This document shows positions 8,239 through 17,945 of a stretch of 64,000 nt of DNA, piece by piece. The DNA is from Brachybacterium avium (lineage in GTDB: Bacteria > Actinomycetota > Actinomycetes > Actinomycetales > Dermabacteraceae). The DNA is taken from NCBI RefSeq assembly GCF_002216795.1, contig NZ_CP022316.1, forward strand, positions 2,633,205 to 2,697,204. Direction: 5' to 3'. How positions within the stretch are numbered: the first letter of the stretch is position 1; each line of letters opens with the position of its first letter. The notes under the pieces were generated by a model. That model worked only from the letters and a program-made list of their open reading frames with translations, was not told the DNA's origin and ran no database searches. The translations under genes were made by a program, and so were the position numbers.

Positions 8239-8253
8239 CCGTCTCCAGCTCGA
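8239..8253 (+). repeat. Right copy of the 15-bp direct repeat
   Basis: Identical to 7617-7631 (CCGTCTCCAGCTCGA), the 3' end of tRNA-Thr. It begins immediately after the right end of the IS481-type element. There is no second tRNA body here, only the duplicated 15 bases. Confidence 0.8.
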
Positions 8254-8279
8254 CAGGCGTCTCCTCGTCCACAGGAGCG

Positions 8280-9296
8280 TCAGAACGTCTCGTACGTCGC
8301 CCGGTTCACCATGAATCCCTTGCCGGTGATCGTGTTCCAGCAGGTCATGCCGTCGAAGCGGCTGGTGCAGGCCATATCTCCGTAGGTCGCGCTGTCGTCG
8401 TACTCGAGCGTCTCCGCGGAGTCGCTGAGGAAGGACGAGCCGCAGGCGCGAGCGGCCTCGCCCTCCGCGACCTGGATCGAGAAGGGCCCGGACCCGCAGT
8501 CCTGGAGATCGGTGTCGCTGAAGTCACGCTCGAGGACCGAGCAGGATACCGAGTCCTCCTCCAGCAGGCAGGAGATGTTGCCGGTGGGGGAGCGCAGCTC
8601 GGTCATCTCGCGGGCGCCCTCCGGAGCGGGGGAGACGGGATCCACCGGCGTGGTCTCCTCCTGCGTGGGTTCTTCGGTCGGTGCGTTCGAGGGCGATTCT
8701 TCGGCAGCGGTGGTCGAGCTGTCGCGCTGGTACTCGTCCTCGCCACCGGCTAGCCAGGCGCGGCCCACGAGCGCCACGGCGAGCACCAGCACGAGTACGA
8801 GCAGCAGGCAGCCGCCGCAGGCGTACCAGGCCCGTCGACCGGTGCGGGAGCCGTCATCTCCGGTGCCGGGGTCCGGGCTGGGCGGATCGGCCGGCGAGGT
8901 GGCGGTGGCGGGCGAGGCGCCGAGCGGCACCACGCCGGCATGCTCGGCGATCCGCACCGATGCGGTCGTGGGCGCCTCGGACGGGCTCTGCCCGGCGGCG
9001 TCGGCATCGGCGTCGGCGGCAGGGATCGTTCCGAGATCGCCCCAGACGGAGGCCCCCTCGGGATCTTCCGGCAGCGCCGGCCCCTCGTCAGCAGCAACTG
9101 CCGGCAGGCTCGCCTCGTAGGCCTGCTTCGCCCAGCGGTTCGTCGCCAGGATCCACTGCCGCGCCACCTCGGGGCATGACGGGTTCAGCACGATCATCCG
9201 GTGCAGCTGCGGATGCTTCTCGGTGAGCTCGAGCAGGCGCTCCGCACTGGTGCTCGGATCACCGGCCTCCTCAGCCGCTGAACGGGCCTGTGCCAC
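8280..9296 (-). CDS. Variant leucine-rich-repeat (LRV) membrane protein, exported C-terminal domain
   Basis: A 338-residue protein. The first 60 residues (DPSTSAERLLELTEKHPQLH and so on through NPSCPEVARQWIL) match the LRV-type N-terminal repeat common in actinobacteria. A Pro/Ala/Asp-rich linker follows, then a basic stretch and one membrane segment near 165-187 (CGGCLLLVLVLVLAVALVG). The outer part is Ser/Thr/Glu-rich and ends in a compact domain of about 95 residues with six or more cysteines, probably disulfide-bonded. The GTG at 9296 is preceded by AAGGGAG. The function is unknown; the architecture suggests a cytoplasm-to-surface adaptor or sensor. Confidence 0.8.
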   Translation of the reverse strand: MAQARSAAEEAGDPSTSAERLLELTEKHPQLHRMIVLNPSCPEVARQWILATNRWAKQAYEASLPAVAADEGPALPEDPEGASVWGDLGTIPAADADADAAGQSPSEAPTTASVRIAEHAGVVPLGASPATATSPADPPSPDPGTGDDGSRTGRRAWYACGGCLLLVLVLVLAVALVGRAWLAGGEDEYQRDSSTTAAEESPSNAPTEEPTQEETTPVDPVSPAPEGAREMTELRSPTGNISCLLEEDSVSCSVLERDFSDTDLQDCGSGPFSIQVAEGEAARACGSSFLSDSAETLEYDDSATYGDMACTSRFDGMTCWNTITGKGFMVNRATYETF

Positions 9297-9456
9297 TGCG
9301 GTCTCCCTTCGTCACGAGCTGCCGGCACCCCCGTCGGTGGGGATGTGCTCCCACCTCAGCGTCGAGCCGGAGGCGGGTGCCGACCCCGAGAATGACACAT
9401 CTGGCCTTCGGCGCGTACGAGGAACGGGCGCTTCCGACACAGATCACGGGACGGGC

Positions 9457-10134
9457 TCAGGCGGTGATCCGCCAGTCGATCGGGGCTGCGCCCTGCTGTT
9501 CGAGCAGCGCATTGGCGCGGGAGAACGGCCTGGATCCGAAGAATCCGCGGGACGCCGACAGCGGGCTGGGGTGAGGGCTCGCGAGATGCGGGACCTCGCC
9601 CAGCAGCGGAATCAGCGACTGCGCATCGCGGCCCCACAGGATCGCCACCAGCGGACCCCCGCGGGCCACCAGGGCTCGCACCGCGTGCTCGGTGATCTCT
9701 TCCCAGCCGCGCCGCCGGTGCGAGGCCGGTGCACCGGGGGTGACTGTGAGCACACGGTTCAGCAGCAGCACGCCCTGGTCCTGCCAGGCGGTGAGATCCC
9801 CGTGCTCCGCCCGGGGGATGCCGAGGTCGCTCTCGAGCTCGGTGAAGATGTTGCCGAGCGAGCGGGGCAGCGGCCGCACCGAGCGCTCGACCGCGAAGGA
9901 CAGCCCCACCGGATGGCCCGGAGTGGGATAGGGGTCCTGACCGATGATCAGCACCCGCACCTCGGACAGCGGGCGTGAGAACGCGCGCAGCACCTGGGCC
10001 TCGGCAGGCAGGTAGCTCCGCCCGGCCGCCGTCTCGGTGCGCAGGAACTCTTCGACCCCGGCGAGGTCGTCCATGACGGGCACCAGGGCCCGGGCCCAGT
10101 CGGCGGCGAGGGTCTCGTTCAGCGGGAGGGGCAT
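9457..10134 (-). CDS. ung: Uracil-DNA glycosylase (family 1)
   Basis: Removes uracil from DNA at the start of base-excision repair. The 225 residues match the usual family-1 length. Motif A GQDPYP at 65-70 carries the water-activating Asp (D67). Motif B HPSPLSA at 188-194 carries the catalytic His (H188) of the minor-groove loop. LLLNRVLTV and AILWGRDAQ are also typical. The ATG at 10134 was chosen because the family signature begins soon after it and the upstream sequence is unrelated. It is a stand-alone gene, divergent from the DUF3263 gene. Confidence 0.96.
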   Translation of the reverse strand: MPLPLNETLAADWARALVPVMDDLAGVEEFLRTETAAGRSYLPAEAQVLRAFSRPLSEVRVLIIGQDPYPTPGHPVGLSFAVERSVRPLPRSLGNIFTELESDLGIPRAEHGDLTAWQDQGVLLLNRVLTVTPGAPASHRRRGWEEITEHAVRALVARGGPLVAILWGRDAQSLIPLLGEVPHLASPHPSPLSASRGFFGSRPFSRANALLEQQGAAPIDWRITA

Positions 10135-10228
10135 GTCTCCAGTCTCCCACCGCTGGTCCCGTCCGTGACCCGGATCCCACGGGCGCGCAGGGGCGGCGCG
10201 CCGTGGACGCCGCCGCCCCGCACCCCCG

Positions 10229-10234
10229 TACCCT
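10229..10234 (+). promoter_or_regulatory. -10-like hexamer for the DUF3263 gene
   Basis: TACCCT lies exactly six bases upstream of the ATG at 10241, with no Shine-Dalgarno sequence between. It suggests a leaderless mRNA. Confidence 0.45.
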
Positions 10235-10240
10235 CGAGGC

Positions 10241-10582
10241 ATGTCCGCTGTCCCTGACCCCTCCGAGCCCCGCGAGGTGCGTGCCGGTGCTCCTGCCGGG
10301 GCGCCCGCCGGTCCGGACGGCGATGCGCCGGAGGAGCTCAGCGAGCACGACCGCCGGATCCTCGCCCTGGAGGGCCGCACCTTCCGTTACGTCGGGGCCA
10401 AGGAAAGAGCCATCCGCGAGGAGATCGGCATCTCCAAGGTCGCCTACTACGTACGGCTGAACGCCCTGCTCGACGAGCCGGCGGCGCTGCGCGCCGCTCC
10501 GTCCCTCGTGCACCGCCTGCGGGGCCGACGGACCTCTGAGCCGGGCGCCGCGGCCGTCGACGGGGGCCATCGGGTCGCCTGA
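10241..10582 (+). CDS. DUF3263 family small DNA-binding-like protein
   Basis: 113 residues. The conserved DUF3263 core runs from about 33 to 90 ([20 protein letters not shown], then [21 protein letters not shown]). The helix order resembles a sigma/HTH fold, with [16 protein letters not shown] as the likely recognition helix. The family is widespread in actinobacteria and of unknown function. The first 30 residues are low-complexity Ala/Pro/Gly. In actinobacteria this gene often lies next to a LytR-C gene, as here. Confidence 0.85.
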   Translation: MSAVPDPSEPREVRAGAPAGAPAGPDGDAPEELSEHDRRILALEGRTFRYVGAKERAIREEIGISKVAYYVRLNALLDEPAALRAAPSLVHRLRGRRTSEPGAAAVDGGHRVA

Positions 10583-10631
10583 TCACGCGGTCCCAGGGCG
10601 TGTGCTCCCCACCCGGATCCTGCCGAGCAGG

Positions 10632-10637
10632 TTTAAT
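10632..10637 (+). promoter_or_regulatory. -10-like hexamer for the LytR-C gene
   Basis: TTTAAT lies six bases before the GTG at 10644. No ribosome site is present, so a leaderless transcript is likely. Confidence 0.45.
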
Positions 10638-10643
10638 GGGTCC

Positions 10644-11243
10644 GTGGCTGATTCCCAGTATCCGTACCCCCCGGACCGTTTCGACGACGAGGCGGACGCC
10701 GTCTCGTTCCATGGCGCCCATCGCGCCGAGCTGCCGTTCTGGCGGGAGAACCTGCTGTACATCATCATCATCGGCGCCGCTGCGGTGCTGCTGGTGGTGC
10801 TCCTCTTCTTCATCGGCAGCATGGGGGGCGGCAGCGATGACCGCGCCGACGACCCCACCACCGCAGCCGCCTCCGAGAGTGCGGCGGAGGAGGCCTCCGA
10901 GGGGGAGGCCGAGGCCGAGCCCAGCGAGGAGCCGGCCCCGGAGGCCGATAAGTCCACCCCGTTGCTCGTGGTCAACGCCGGTGGTCAGGGCGGCCTGGCC
11001 GGCACCTGGAGGGACACTCTCGAGGGGGACGGCTGGGAGGACGTGAGCGTCGCCACGGCGGACAACCACCAGGAGGAGGCGGTGGTGTTCTACCGCGACG
11101 AGGAGGACGCCGAGACAGCCCAGGCCCTCGCTGCGGAGGTCGGTGCCGGTGAGGCCCGCCAAAGCGACGAGTACAACGCCGCGGTGACCTATGTGGCTGT
11201 CGACATGCCCGGCGAGGGCGGCGGAGGCGACAGCGAGGGCTGA
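10644..11243 (+). CDS. Single-pass membrane protein with LytR C-terminal domain
   Basis: 199 residues starting at GTG 10644. A cytoplasmic head of about 36 residues precedes one membrane segment (about 38-60), then an acidic Glu/Ala linker. The exported C-terminal domain (TPLLVVNAGGQGGLAGTWRD, then AVTYVAVDMPG) matches LytR_C. That domain is found alone or attached to LCP enzymes that ligate glycopolymers to peptidoglycan. The LCP catalytic domain is absent here, so an accessory envelope role is inferred. The gene ends just upstream of the groEL promoter. Confidence 0.85.
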   Translation: MADSQYPYPPDRFDDEADAVSFHGAHRAELPFWRENLLYIIIIGAAAVLLVVLLFFIGSMGGGSDDRADDPTTAAASESAAEEASEGEAEAEPSEEPAPEADKSTPLLVVNAGGQGGLAGTWRDTLEGDGWEDVSVATADNHQEEAVVFYRDEEDAETAQALAAEVGAGEARQSDEYNAAVTYVAVDMPGEGGGGDSEG

Positions 11244-11276
11244 GCGCCCGCGCCGCTGTCCGCCAGGAGCGCAGAG

Positions 11277-11303
11277 TTAGCACTCTCCGCCCTCGAGTGC
11301 TTA
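11277..11303 (+). promoter_or_regulatory. CIRCE operator (HrcA site) of groEL
   Basis: TTAGCACTC, nine bases, GAGTGCTTA. It differs from the consensus arms by one base in the right half. The right arm overlaps a TATGAT -10 element (11302-11307), so HrcA binding would block RNA polymerase. The leader to the groEL ATG is then about 200 bases and contains no convincing gene. Confidence 0.93.
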
Positions 11304-11374
11304 TGATGATCTGGCACTCGGGCATCGAGAGTGACAGCGCCCTGCGCGCCGAGCTCCCGCTCCCGGAGGCATGA

Positions 11375-13165
<1,791 letters not shown>

Positions 13166-13207
13166 TCCAGCCCCACGGCTGAATCCTGCCGCTCGCACCC
13201 GAGCGCT

Positions 13208-13247
13208 CGACGGGCCCCGATCCTCTCCCGAGGGTCGGGGCCCGTCG
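13208..13247 (+). terminator. groEL terminator hairpin
   Basis: Perfect 13-bp arms CGACGGGCCCCGA (13208-13220) and TCGGGGCCCGTCG (13235-13247) enclose a 14-base loop. No U tract follows, as is common in high-GC actinobacteria. Confidence 0.8.
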
Positions 13248-13573
13248 CTGTCGGGCACCGCACGGGCAGGGCACCATGGGTCCATGACCTATGAGATGCA
13301 GGAGGCGATCATCGTCCCGGCCGACCCTGCACTGCCACCCGGCACTGCGTCACGCCGCCCCTCCTCCGTAAAGCCCCCGATTGCTCACGAGAATTCTCTC
13401 GTGAAATTCGTGAAACCGCACCTATCGTCGCCGGAAATGCCGCTCGAGGGAAATTCTAAAGCCCTGTTGCGGCCAATCTCGATATCGGTGACGGCATTCA
13501 TGGAATGCGGTCGGTGGGCTTCTGCCAGGGTTCCCGCGCCGCCAGCGGTGGAGGGTGCGCGGGCGAGCGCCTC
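13248..13573. other. Intergenic region between convergent groEL and ROK genes
   Basis: 326 bases with no supported gene. The middle (about 13375-13510) is visibly richer in A and T than its surroundings and contains an 18-base palindrome at 13386-13403 and several GAAATTC-like words. A plus-strand reading frame starts at 13284 but has no ribosome site and runs antisense into the ROK gene. The block may be residue of a lost gene or a displaced operator region. Confidence 0.5.
13386..13403. promoter_or_regulatory. 18-base palindrome, candidate protein-binding site
   Basis: CACGAGA, ATTC, TCTCGTG: perfect 7-bp arms around a four-base centre, inside an A/T-rich patch. It lies downstream of both flanking genes, so it does not regulate either by the usual geometry. 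No cognate factor is identified. Confidence 0.4.
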
Positions 13574-14791
13574 TCAGGAGGCGTCGACCGTGGCGGGGTC
13601 GTGCGCCGCCAGCACCGCGGCGGCGAGATCGACGTCCAGGCGCAGAGCACGCAGCGAGGCGTGCACGAGGGCCTGGTCGGTCAGCGTCGCAGCCGGCTCG
13701 ATCCGCAGGTCACGGCCGAACAGCGGCAGAGCACTGCGGAACAGGGCATCTCGCAGCGGGTCGAGGATCACGTCTCCGGCGCGGGCCAGCCGGCCGCCGA
13801 TGAGGATCAGGTCGGGGTCCAGCAGGTTGCAGACCGGGTTCAGGGCCATGCCGACGGCGGCACCGGCTCGCGAGAAGATCGAGACCACGCGATCATCCCC
13901 GGCCAGGGCGAGATCGATCGCCTCGTCCAGGCTCAGGGCGGTGCCGGTGACGATGCGGCTCTCCTCCAGCACGTTATCGGCGCCGGCGTAGTTGAACAGG
14001 CAGCCGCGGTGGGAGCACCGGCAGATGGGGCCGTTGCTGTCGATGCTCACGTGCCCGAGCTCCCCGGCGCCGCCGTGGGCTCCGGAGATGATCCTCCCGT
14101 CGAGCACCTGGCCGAGGGCGACGCCGAAGGACAGGCTCACGTGCAGGAGGTTCCGGGGCAGGGGGCTCTCCAGGGCCCCGTACTGGGCGTAGGCCGCGTG
14201 GCGGGCGAGGTTCTCGAGCACGACCGCGGTGCCGAGCCCCTCCTCGTACTCGTCACGGATGTTGACCTTGCTCCACCGGGTGGAGGTCGCGCCGCCGAGC
14301 ACTTCGCCGGTATAGCGGTTCACCAGCGTGTTCGGCGCGACATGCAGGCCATGCAGTGGCGGATGGGGCGCCGGGAGCTCGTCGAGGAGCTCCCGCAGGG
14401 CGGTCAGCGCGGTGCTGATCCGCTCGGGCCCGGTGGCGTCGGGGGAGCAGGGGAGGGCGCGGGTGGAGATCACGCGGCCGTCCACTTCGCCGAGCCCGAC
14501 GATCGTGGAATCGTCCTGGTGGATCGCGGCGCCGATGATCCCTGCTCGGCGGGCCAGGACCAGCTTCTCCTTGAGCGGAGCCTTGCCATCGCCCGTCGCG
14601 GTGTCGGAGGTGAGCGTCTCGGGCTCGACCAGGCCCTGTTCGAGCAGGGTGGTGATGGTGTTGGTGATGGTCGCTCGGGAGGTCTGCAGGTGGCGGGCGA
14701 GCTCGGCGCGGTGCATCCCGCCCTCCTCGAGGAGGGTGCGGACGACCTCGAAGGGGGTTCCTCTGGGGGGAATTCCTCGACGCGTCGCCAT
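13574..14791 (-). CDS. ROK family transcriptional regulator
   Basis: 405 residues. A winged helix-turn-helix is at about 12-60 (PFEVVRTLLEEGGMHRAELA, then RHLQTSRATITNTITTLLEQ). A ROK sugar-kinase fold follows, with GHVSIDSNGPICRCSHRGC holding the CxCxxxGC zinc motif and LILIGGRLARAGDVI near the end. Such proteins usually repress carbohydrate genes and are released by a sugar. No target gene is adjacent: the neighbour at 14942 is a membrane protein on the same strand. A TAGATT hexamer at 14799-14804 seven bases from the ATG suggests leaderless transcription. The ligand is unknown. Confidence 0.9.
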   Translation of the reverse strand: MATRRGIPPRGTPFEVVRTLLEEGGMHRAELARHLQTSRATITNTITTLLEQGLVEPETLTSDTATGDGKAPLKEKLVLARRAGIIGAAIHQDDSTIVGLGEVDGRVISTRALPCSPDATGPERISTALTALRELLDELPAPHPPLHGLHVAPNTLVNRYTGEVLGGATSTRWSKVNIRDEYEEGLGTAVVLENLARHAAYAQYGALESPLPRNLLHVSLSFGVALGQVLDGRIISGAHGGAGELGHVSIDSNGPICRCSHRGCLFNYAGADNVLEESRIVTGTALSLDEAIDLALAGDDRVVSIFSRAGAAVGMALNPVCNLLDPDLILIGGRLARAGDVILDPLRDALFRSALPLFGRDLRIEPAATLTDQALVHASLRALRLDVDLAAAVLAAHDPATVDAS

Positions 14792-14798
14792 TCGTCAC

Positions 14799-14804
14799 AA
14801 TCTA
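14799..14804 (-). promoter_or_regulatory. -10-like hexamer of the ROK gene
   Basis: On the minus strand TAGATT lies seven bases before the ATG at 14791 with a TGC just upstream (extended -10 like). No Shine-Dalgarno is present. Confidence 0.45.
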
Positions 14805-14941
14805 GCACGGAGCAGGGCCGCCACGAGTTCATCACGCTCTTGATAAGGAGGCCGCAGGAGCGTTCGGGAAACCAGAATTCACGGGCCGGGGAGAACGCCG
14901 AAAATCGAAGGCTGGGTCCAGGAGCCGGTCCGTCGGGCCGT

Positions 14942-15781
14942 TCAGATCAAGAAGATCGGGATCGCCCCGGGATTGTGCGCGTGGACGATGGCGAGGAAGA
15001 CGATCACGTCGAAGAGCAGATGCACGATCAGCACGTACAGCAGGGAGCCGGTGCGGGTGAACAGCCAGCCCTGGAGCAGCGCGAACGGTGCGGTGAGCAG
15101 CGGCCCCCATTCCTGGTAGCCGAGCTCCCACAGGAACGACACGAAGATGATCGCCTGCAGGAGGTTCGCCGGCCAGAGCCCGAAGTGGCGCCGCAGGAGC
15201 ACGAAACAGGTGCAGATGAAGAACAGCTCGTCCCAGGTGCCCACGAAGTTCACGCCCACCAGGAAGCGGCCCAGCGCACCCGCATCGGTGATGTGGGGCC
15301 AGTTCAGGTACGCGCCCGAGGTGATGAAGTAGAACGGCAGCAGCAGCCAGCCCAGCACCGGGACGGCGATGATGTACCCCCACTGCCAGCGGTTCCATCG
15401 GCGTCCTGAGAGCCAGGGGAAGCGGATCGTGCGTCGGCGCAGGAGCAGTCGGTCCACCAGCAGCGGGACGGCCACGGCGAGCAGCAGCGCGGTGCCGATC
15501 GCGAAGAACCGGTCCCAGTCCACATCTGCCTTCACCGAGGTGGTCGAGATGATCGTGATCCCGAGTCCGATCAGGAGCAGGTCTTTGGCGATCTCGCGGG
15601 AGACCAGGAGCGCACCGAGCAGGCTGAGGGCGAGGAGCCCGTGGCCCCACCCGGCGAGCTGCAGCCCGAACAGCAGATAGGCGGAGGCCGAGACCCCTGC
15701 GGCCGGCAGCAGTCCCCTCCTCGGGGTAGCGGGTCCGGCCAGCAGGGGAGCGGGGTCCGGGGCAGGGGGCGACGTCGCCAT
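14942..15781 (-). CDS. Polytopic membrane protein related to CPBP (CAAX-like) proteases
   Basis: 279 residues with about eight hydrophobic segments. The C-terminal half has the layout of CPBP intramembrane metalloproteases: VGTWDELFFICTCFVLLRRH, a QAIIFVSFLWE segment, and IVHLLFDVIVFLA. However, the first motif reads DE where active enzymes have EExxxR, so the metal site looks incomplete and activity is doubtful. Its ATG follows a CATGCT-like -10 by six bases. The role is unknown; family members process peptides or modulate envelope functions. Confidence 0.7.
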   Translation of the reverse strand: MATSPPAPDPAPLLAGPATPRRGLLPAAGVSASAYLLFGLQLAGWGHGLLALSLLGALLVSREIAKDLLLIGLGITIISTTSVKADVDWDRFFAIGTALLLAVAVPLLVDRLLLRRRTIRFPWLSGRRWNRWQWGYIIAVPVLGWLLLPFYFITSGAYLNWPHITDAGALGRFLVGVNFVGTWDELFFICTCFVLLRRHFGLWPANLLQAIIFVSFLWELGYQEWGPLLTAPFALLQGWLFTRTGSLLYVLIVHLLFDVIVFLAIVHAHNPGAIPIFLI

Positions 15782-15821
15782 GGCCCCAGCATGCCAGGGC
15801 CGGACGCTCGCCGAGCCGACC

Positions 15822-16853
15822 TCAGGGCGCCGCGGTCACCGCGGTGCCGTCCAGCCCCCAGGCCTCGGCCAGCAGCTCGAGGGCACGCAGTCGATCGGCC
15901 GGGTCGAAGTAGTAGGCGGTGAGGATGAGCTCGTCGGCACCGGTGGCGGCGACGATCTCCTCCAGCTGGCGCACCACGGTGGCGGGGGAGCCGACCGCCT
16001 TGATCGACAGGGTCTGATCGATCTGGGAGACGAGATGGGCCGGGGCGACCTCTTCGATCGGGCGCGGCGGCTGGATCTTCTGCCGCTGCCCGGTCACGAC
16101 TCCCATGAACATCTGCTGGAGCGTGGTGAACTGCCGCTGCGCCTCCTCGTCGGTCTCGGAGACCACCAGGTTCACCCCGACCATGGTGCGGGGAGCCGAG
16201 ATCTGTGCGGTCTCGGCGTCGGGGTCGAAATTGTCGCGGTAGACCTCCAGCGCGTGCAGGTACTGGAAGGGTGCGAAGTGGGAGGCGACCGAGAAGGGCA
16301 TGCCCAGCTGTGCGGCCAGACGGGCGCCGTTGGCGGTGGAGCCCAGGATCCACATCGGCACCTCGGTGCCGCGAGCGACCTCCGCGGTGATGGGGGAGGA
16401 ACCGCTGGAGACCTGCCGGGACCAGTCCCTCATCTGCTCGACGGCGGAGAGGAAGGCGGCCGGCTGTGCGGAGGTGCGGGCCAGCAGCTGAGCGGTGAGC
16501 TGATCGGTGCCCGGCGCACGGCCCAGGCCCAGGTCGATGCGATCCCCGTGGAACTGGACCAGGGTGCCGAACTGCTCGATCACGGCGAGGGGGGAGTGGT
16601 TGGGCAGCATGATCCCGCCGGAGCCGACGCGGATCCGCTCGGTCAGCGAAGCCGCCCGGTCGATCAGCAGTGAGGTGGCGCTGGAGGCGAGGGTGTTGGT
16701 GTTGTGGTGCTCGGCGAACCAGTACCGCTCGTAGCCGAGACGGTCCGCGGCGCGTGCACCCTGCATCGAGGCGTCGATCGCCTCACGGGTGCTCATCCCT
16801 TCCGAGATGGAGACGAGATCGAGGATCGACAGCGGCACATGAGGAGCATTCAT
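15822..16853 (-). CDS. Luciferase-like (LLM class) flavin-dependent oxidoreductase
   Basis: 343 residues with the bacterial luciferase TIM-barrel signatures: YERYWFAEHHNTNTLASSAT, ERIRVGSGGIMLPNHSPLAV and RIDLGLGRAPGTD. These belong to the alkanal-monooxygenase-like MsnO8 group, which uses reduced FMN or F420 to oxidise small organic molecules. The substrate cannot be read from sequence. It is divergent from a second LLM protein at 16960, with 106 bases between the starts, so the two may share a control region. Confidence 0.92.
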   Translation of the reverse strand: MNAPHVPLSILDLVSISEGMSTREAIDASMQGARAADRLGYERYWFAEHHNTNTLASSATSLLIDRAASLTERIRVGSGGIMLPNHSPLAVIEQFGTLVQFHGDRIDLGLGRAPGTDQLTAQLLARTSAQPAAFLSAVEQMRDWSRQVSSGSSPITAEVARGTEVPMWILGSTANGARLAAQLGMPFSVASHFAPFQYLHALEVYRDNFDPDAETAQISAPRTMVGVNLVVSETDEEAQRQFTTLQQMFMGVVTGQRQKIQPPRPIEEVAPAHLVSQIDQTLSIKAVGSPATVVRQLEEIVAATGADELILTAYYFDPADRLRALELLAEAWGLDGTAVTAAP

Positions 16854-16959
16854 ACTGCTCAGGCTATCCAGGGCCCGCTCGGCATGGTCGGACCGGAGGT
16901 GAGAGGTAGTCGACTGCGGGATCGGGAAGCAGATCGCGACCGCCGGCGTTGATCACGGC

Positions 16960-17931
16960 ATGAGGCTCTCCCTGCTCGACCGCTCGCGCACCCGCCACGG
17001 GTACTCGGAGGCGACGGCCCTGGCGCACTCCGTCCAGCGGGCGATCGACGTCGAGCACCTGGGATACCACCGGTTCTGGGTGGCCGAGCACCACGCGGTG
17101 CCGGGCATCGCCAGCGGCTCTCCGGCAGTCCTGCTGGCGGCGATCGGGGCCCGCACCGAACAGATCCGGCTCGGCTCGGGCGGAGTGATGCTCCCGAACC
17201 ATCGGCCGCTGGTGGTCGCCGAGCAGTTCCGCATGCTGGCCGGGCTGCACCCGGGCCGGATCGACCTGGGTCTGGGCAGATCGCTGGGGTTCACCGAGCC
17301 GGTCCGTCACGCCCTTGGCCGGCTGGAGGCGAGCCCGGACGCCTTCGCCCAGGAGATCCTCGAGCTGCGGGATCACCTCGAGGGCTCGGCGGCCCTGACG
17401 GCACGACCCACGGGCTCCCCCGAGGTGCCGCTGTTCGTCCTCGCGACCGGTGCCGGGGTGGACACTGCCGCGGCGCTCGGCCTGCCGGTGGTGATCGGGG
17501 GCCCGTTCCTGGACTCCTCTGAGCTGCCGGACCGGCTGGCCTCCTACCGCCGCCGGTTCCGTCCGCATCGGGGCAGCATCCCGCAGGTCCTCGTCTCGGT
17601 CGACGCCCTGATCGCGGACACCGACGAGCAGGCGCGAGAGCTGGCCCTGCCGGAGGTCTGGGCGATGGCACGCTCCCGGAGCACCGGGGTGTTCGAGGCG
17701 CTCGAGCCGGTGGCCCGGATCCGCGCCGCACCGAGCAGCGACCGGGAGGCCCGACGGGTGGAGCGCGGCCTGGACGCCGCAGTGGCAGGGACGGCAGGGA
17801 CCGTGCGCCGGCGGCTGGACGAGCTGCTCGAGCGCACCGGGGCGCAGGAGGTGCTCGCCACCGGCGTGACCTACGACCGAGAGGCGCAGAGCGTCTCGGA
17901 CCGCGAGCTGATGCACCTGCTGAACGGCTGA
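16960..17931 (+). CDS. Luciferase-like (LLM class) flavin-dependent oxidoreductase, second copy
   Basis: 323 residues with the same landmarks as its divergent neighbour: YHRFWVAEHHAVPGIASGSP, EQIRLGSGGVMLPNHRPLVV and RIDLGLGRSLG. The two are related but clearly divergent, so they are ancient paralogues or separate acquisitions. No Shine-Dalgarno is obvious before the ATG at 16960. The stop codon is built into a hairpin shared with the convergent metalloprotease-like gene. The substrate is unknown. Confidence 0.92.
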   Translation: MRLSLLDRSRTRHGYSEATALAHSVQRAIDVEHLGYHRFWVAEHHAVPGIASGSPAVLLAAIGARTEQIRLGSGGVMLPNHRPLVVAEQFRMLAGLHPGRIDLGLGRSLGFTEPVRHALGRLEASPDAFAQEILELRDHLEGSAALTARPTGSPEVPLFVLATGAGVDTAAALGLPVVIGGPFLDSSELPDRLASYRRRFRPHRGSIPQVLVSVDALIADTDEQARELALPEVWAMARSRSTGVFEALEPVARIRAAPSSDREARRVERGLDAAVAGTAGTVRRRLDELLERTGAQEVLATGVTYDREAQSVSDRELMHLLNG

Positions 17932-17945
17932 GCGCCCGCTCAGCC
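17926..17945. terminator. Bidirectional hairpin containing both stop codons
   Basis: GGCTGAGC, GCCC loop, GCTCAGCC. The plus-strand stop TGA (17929-17931) is in the left arm and the minus-strand stop (17940-17942) is in the right arm, so one 8-bp stem serves both convergent genes. Confidence 0.6.

Noticed and set aside
7617..8253. Phage-type attL/attR sites at tRNA-Thr
   Set aside because: The 15-bp repeat abuts inverted TGTG ends and a transposase relic, with no integrase gene. A transposition target duplication explains it better.
13284..13991. Plus-strand frame (235 codons) downstream of groEL
   Set aside because: No ribosome site, no homology, and its second half is antisense to the clear ROK gene.
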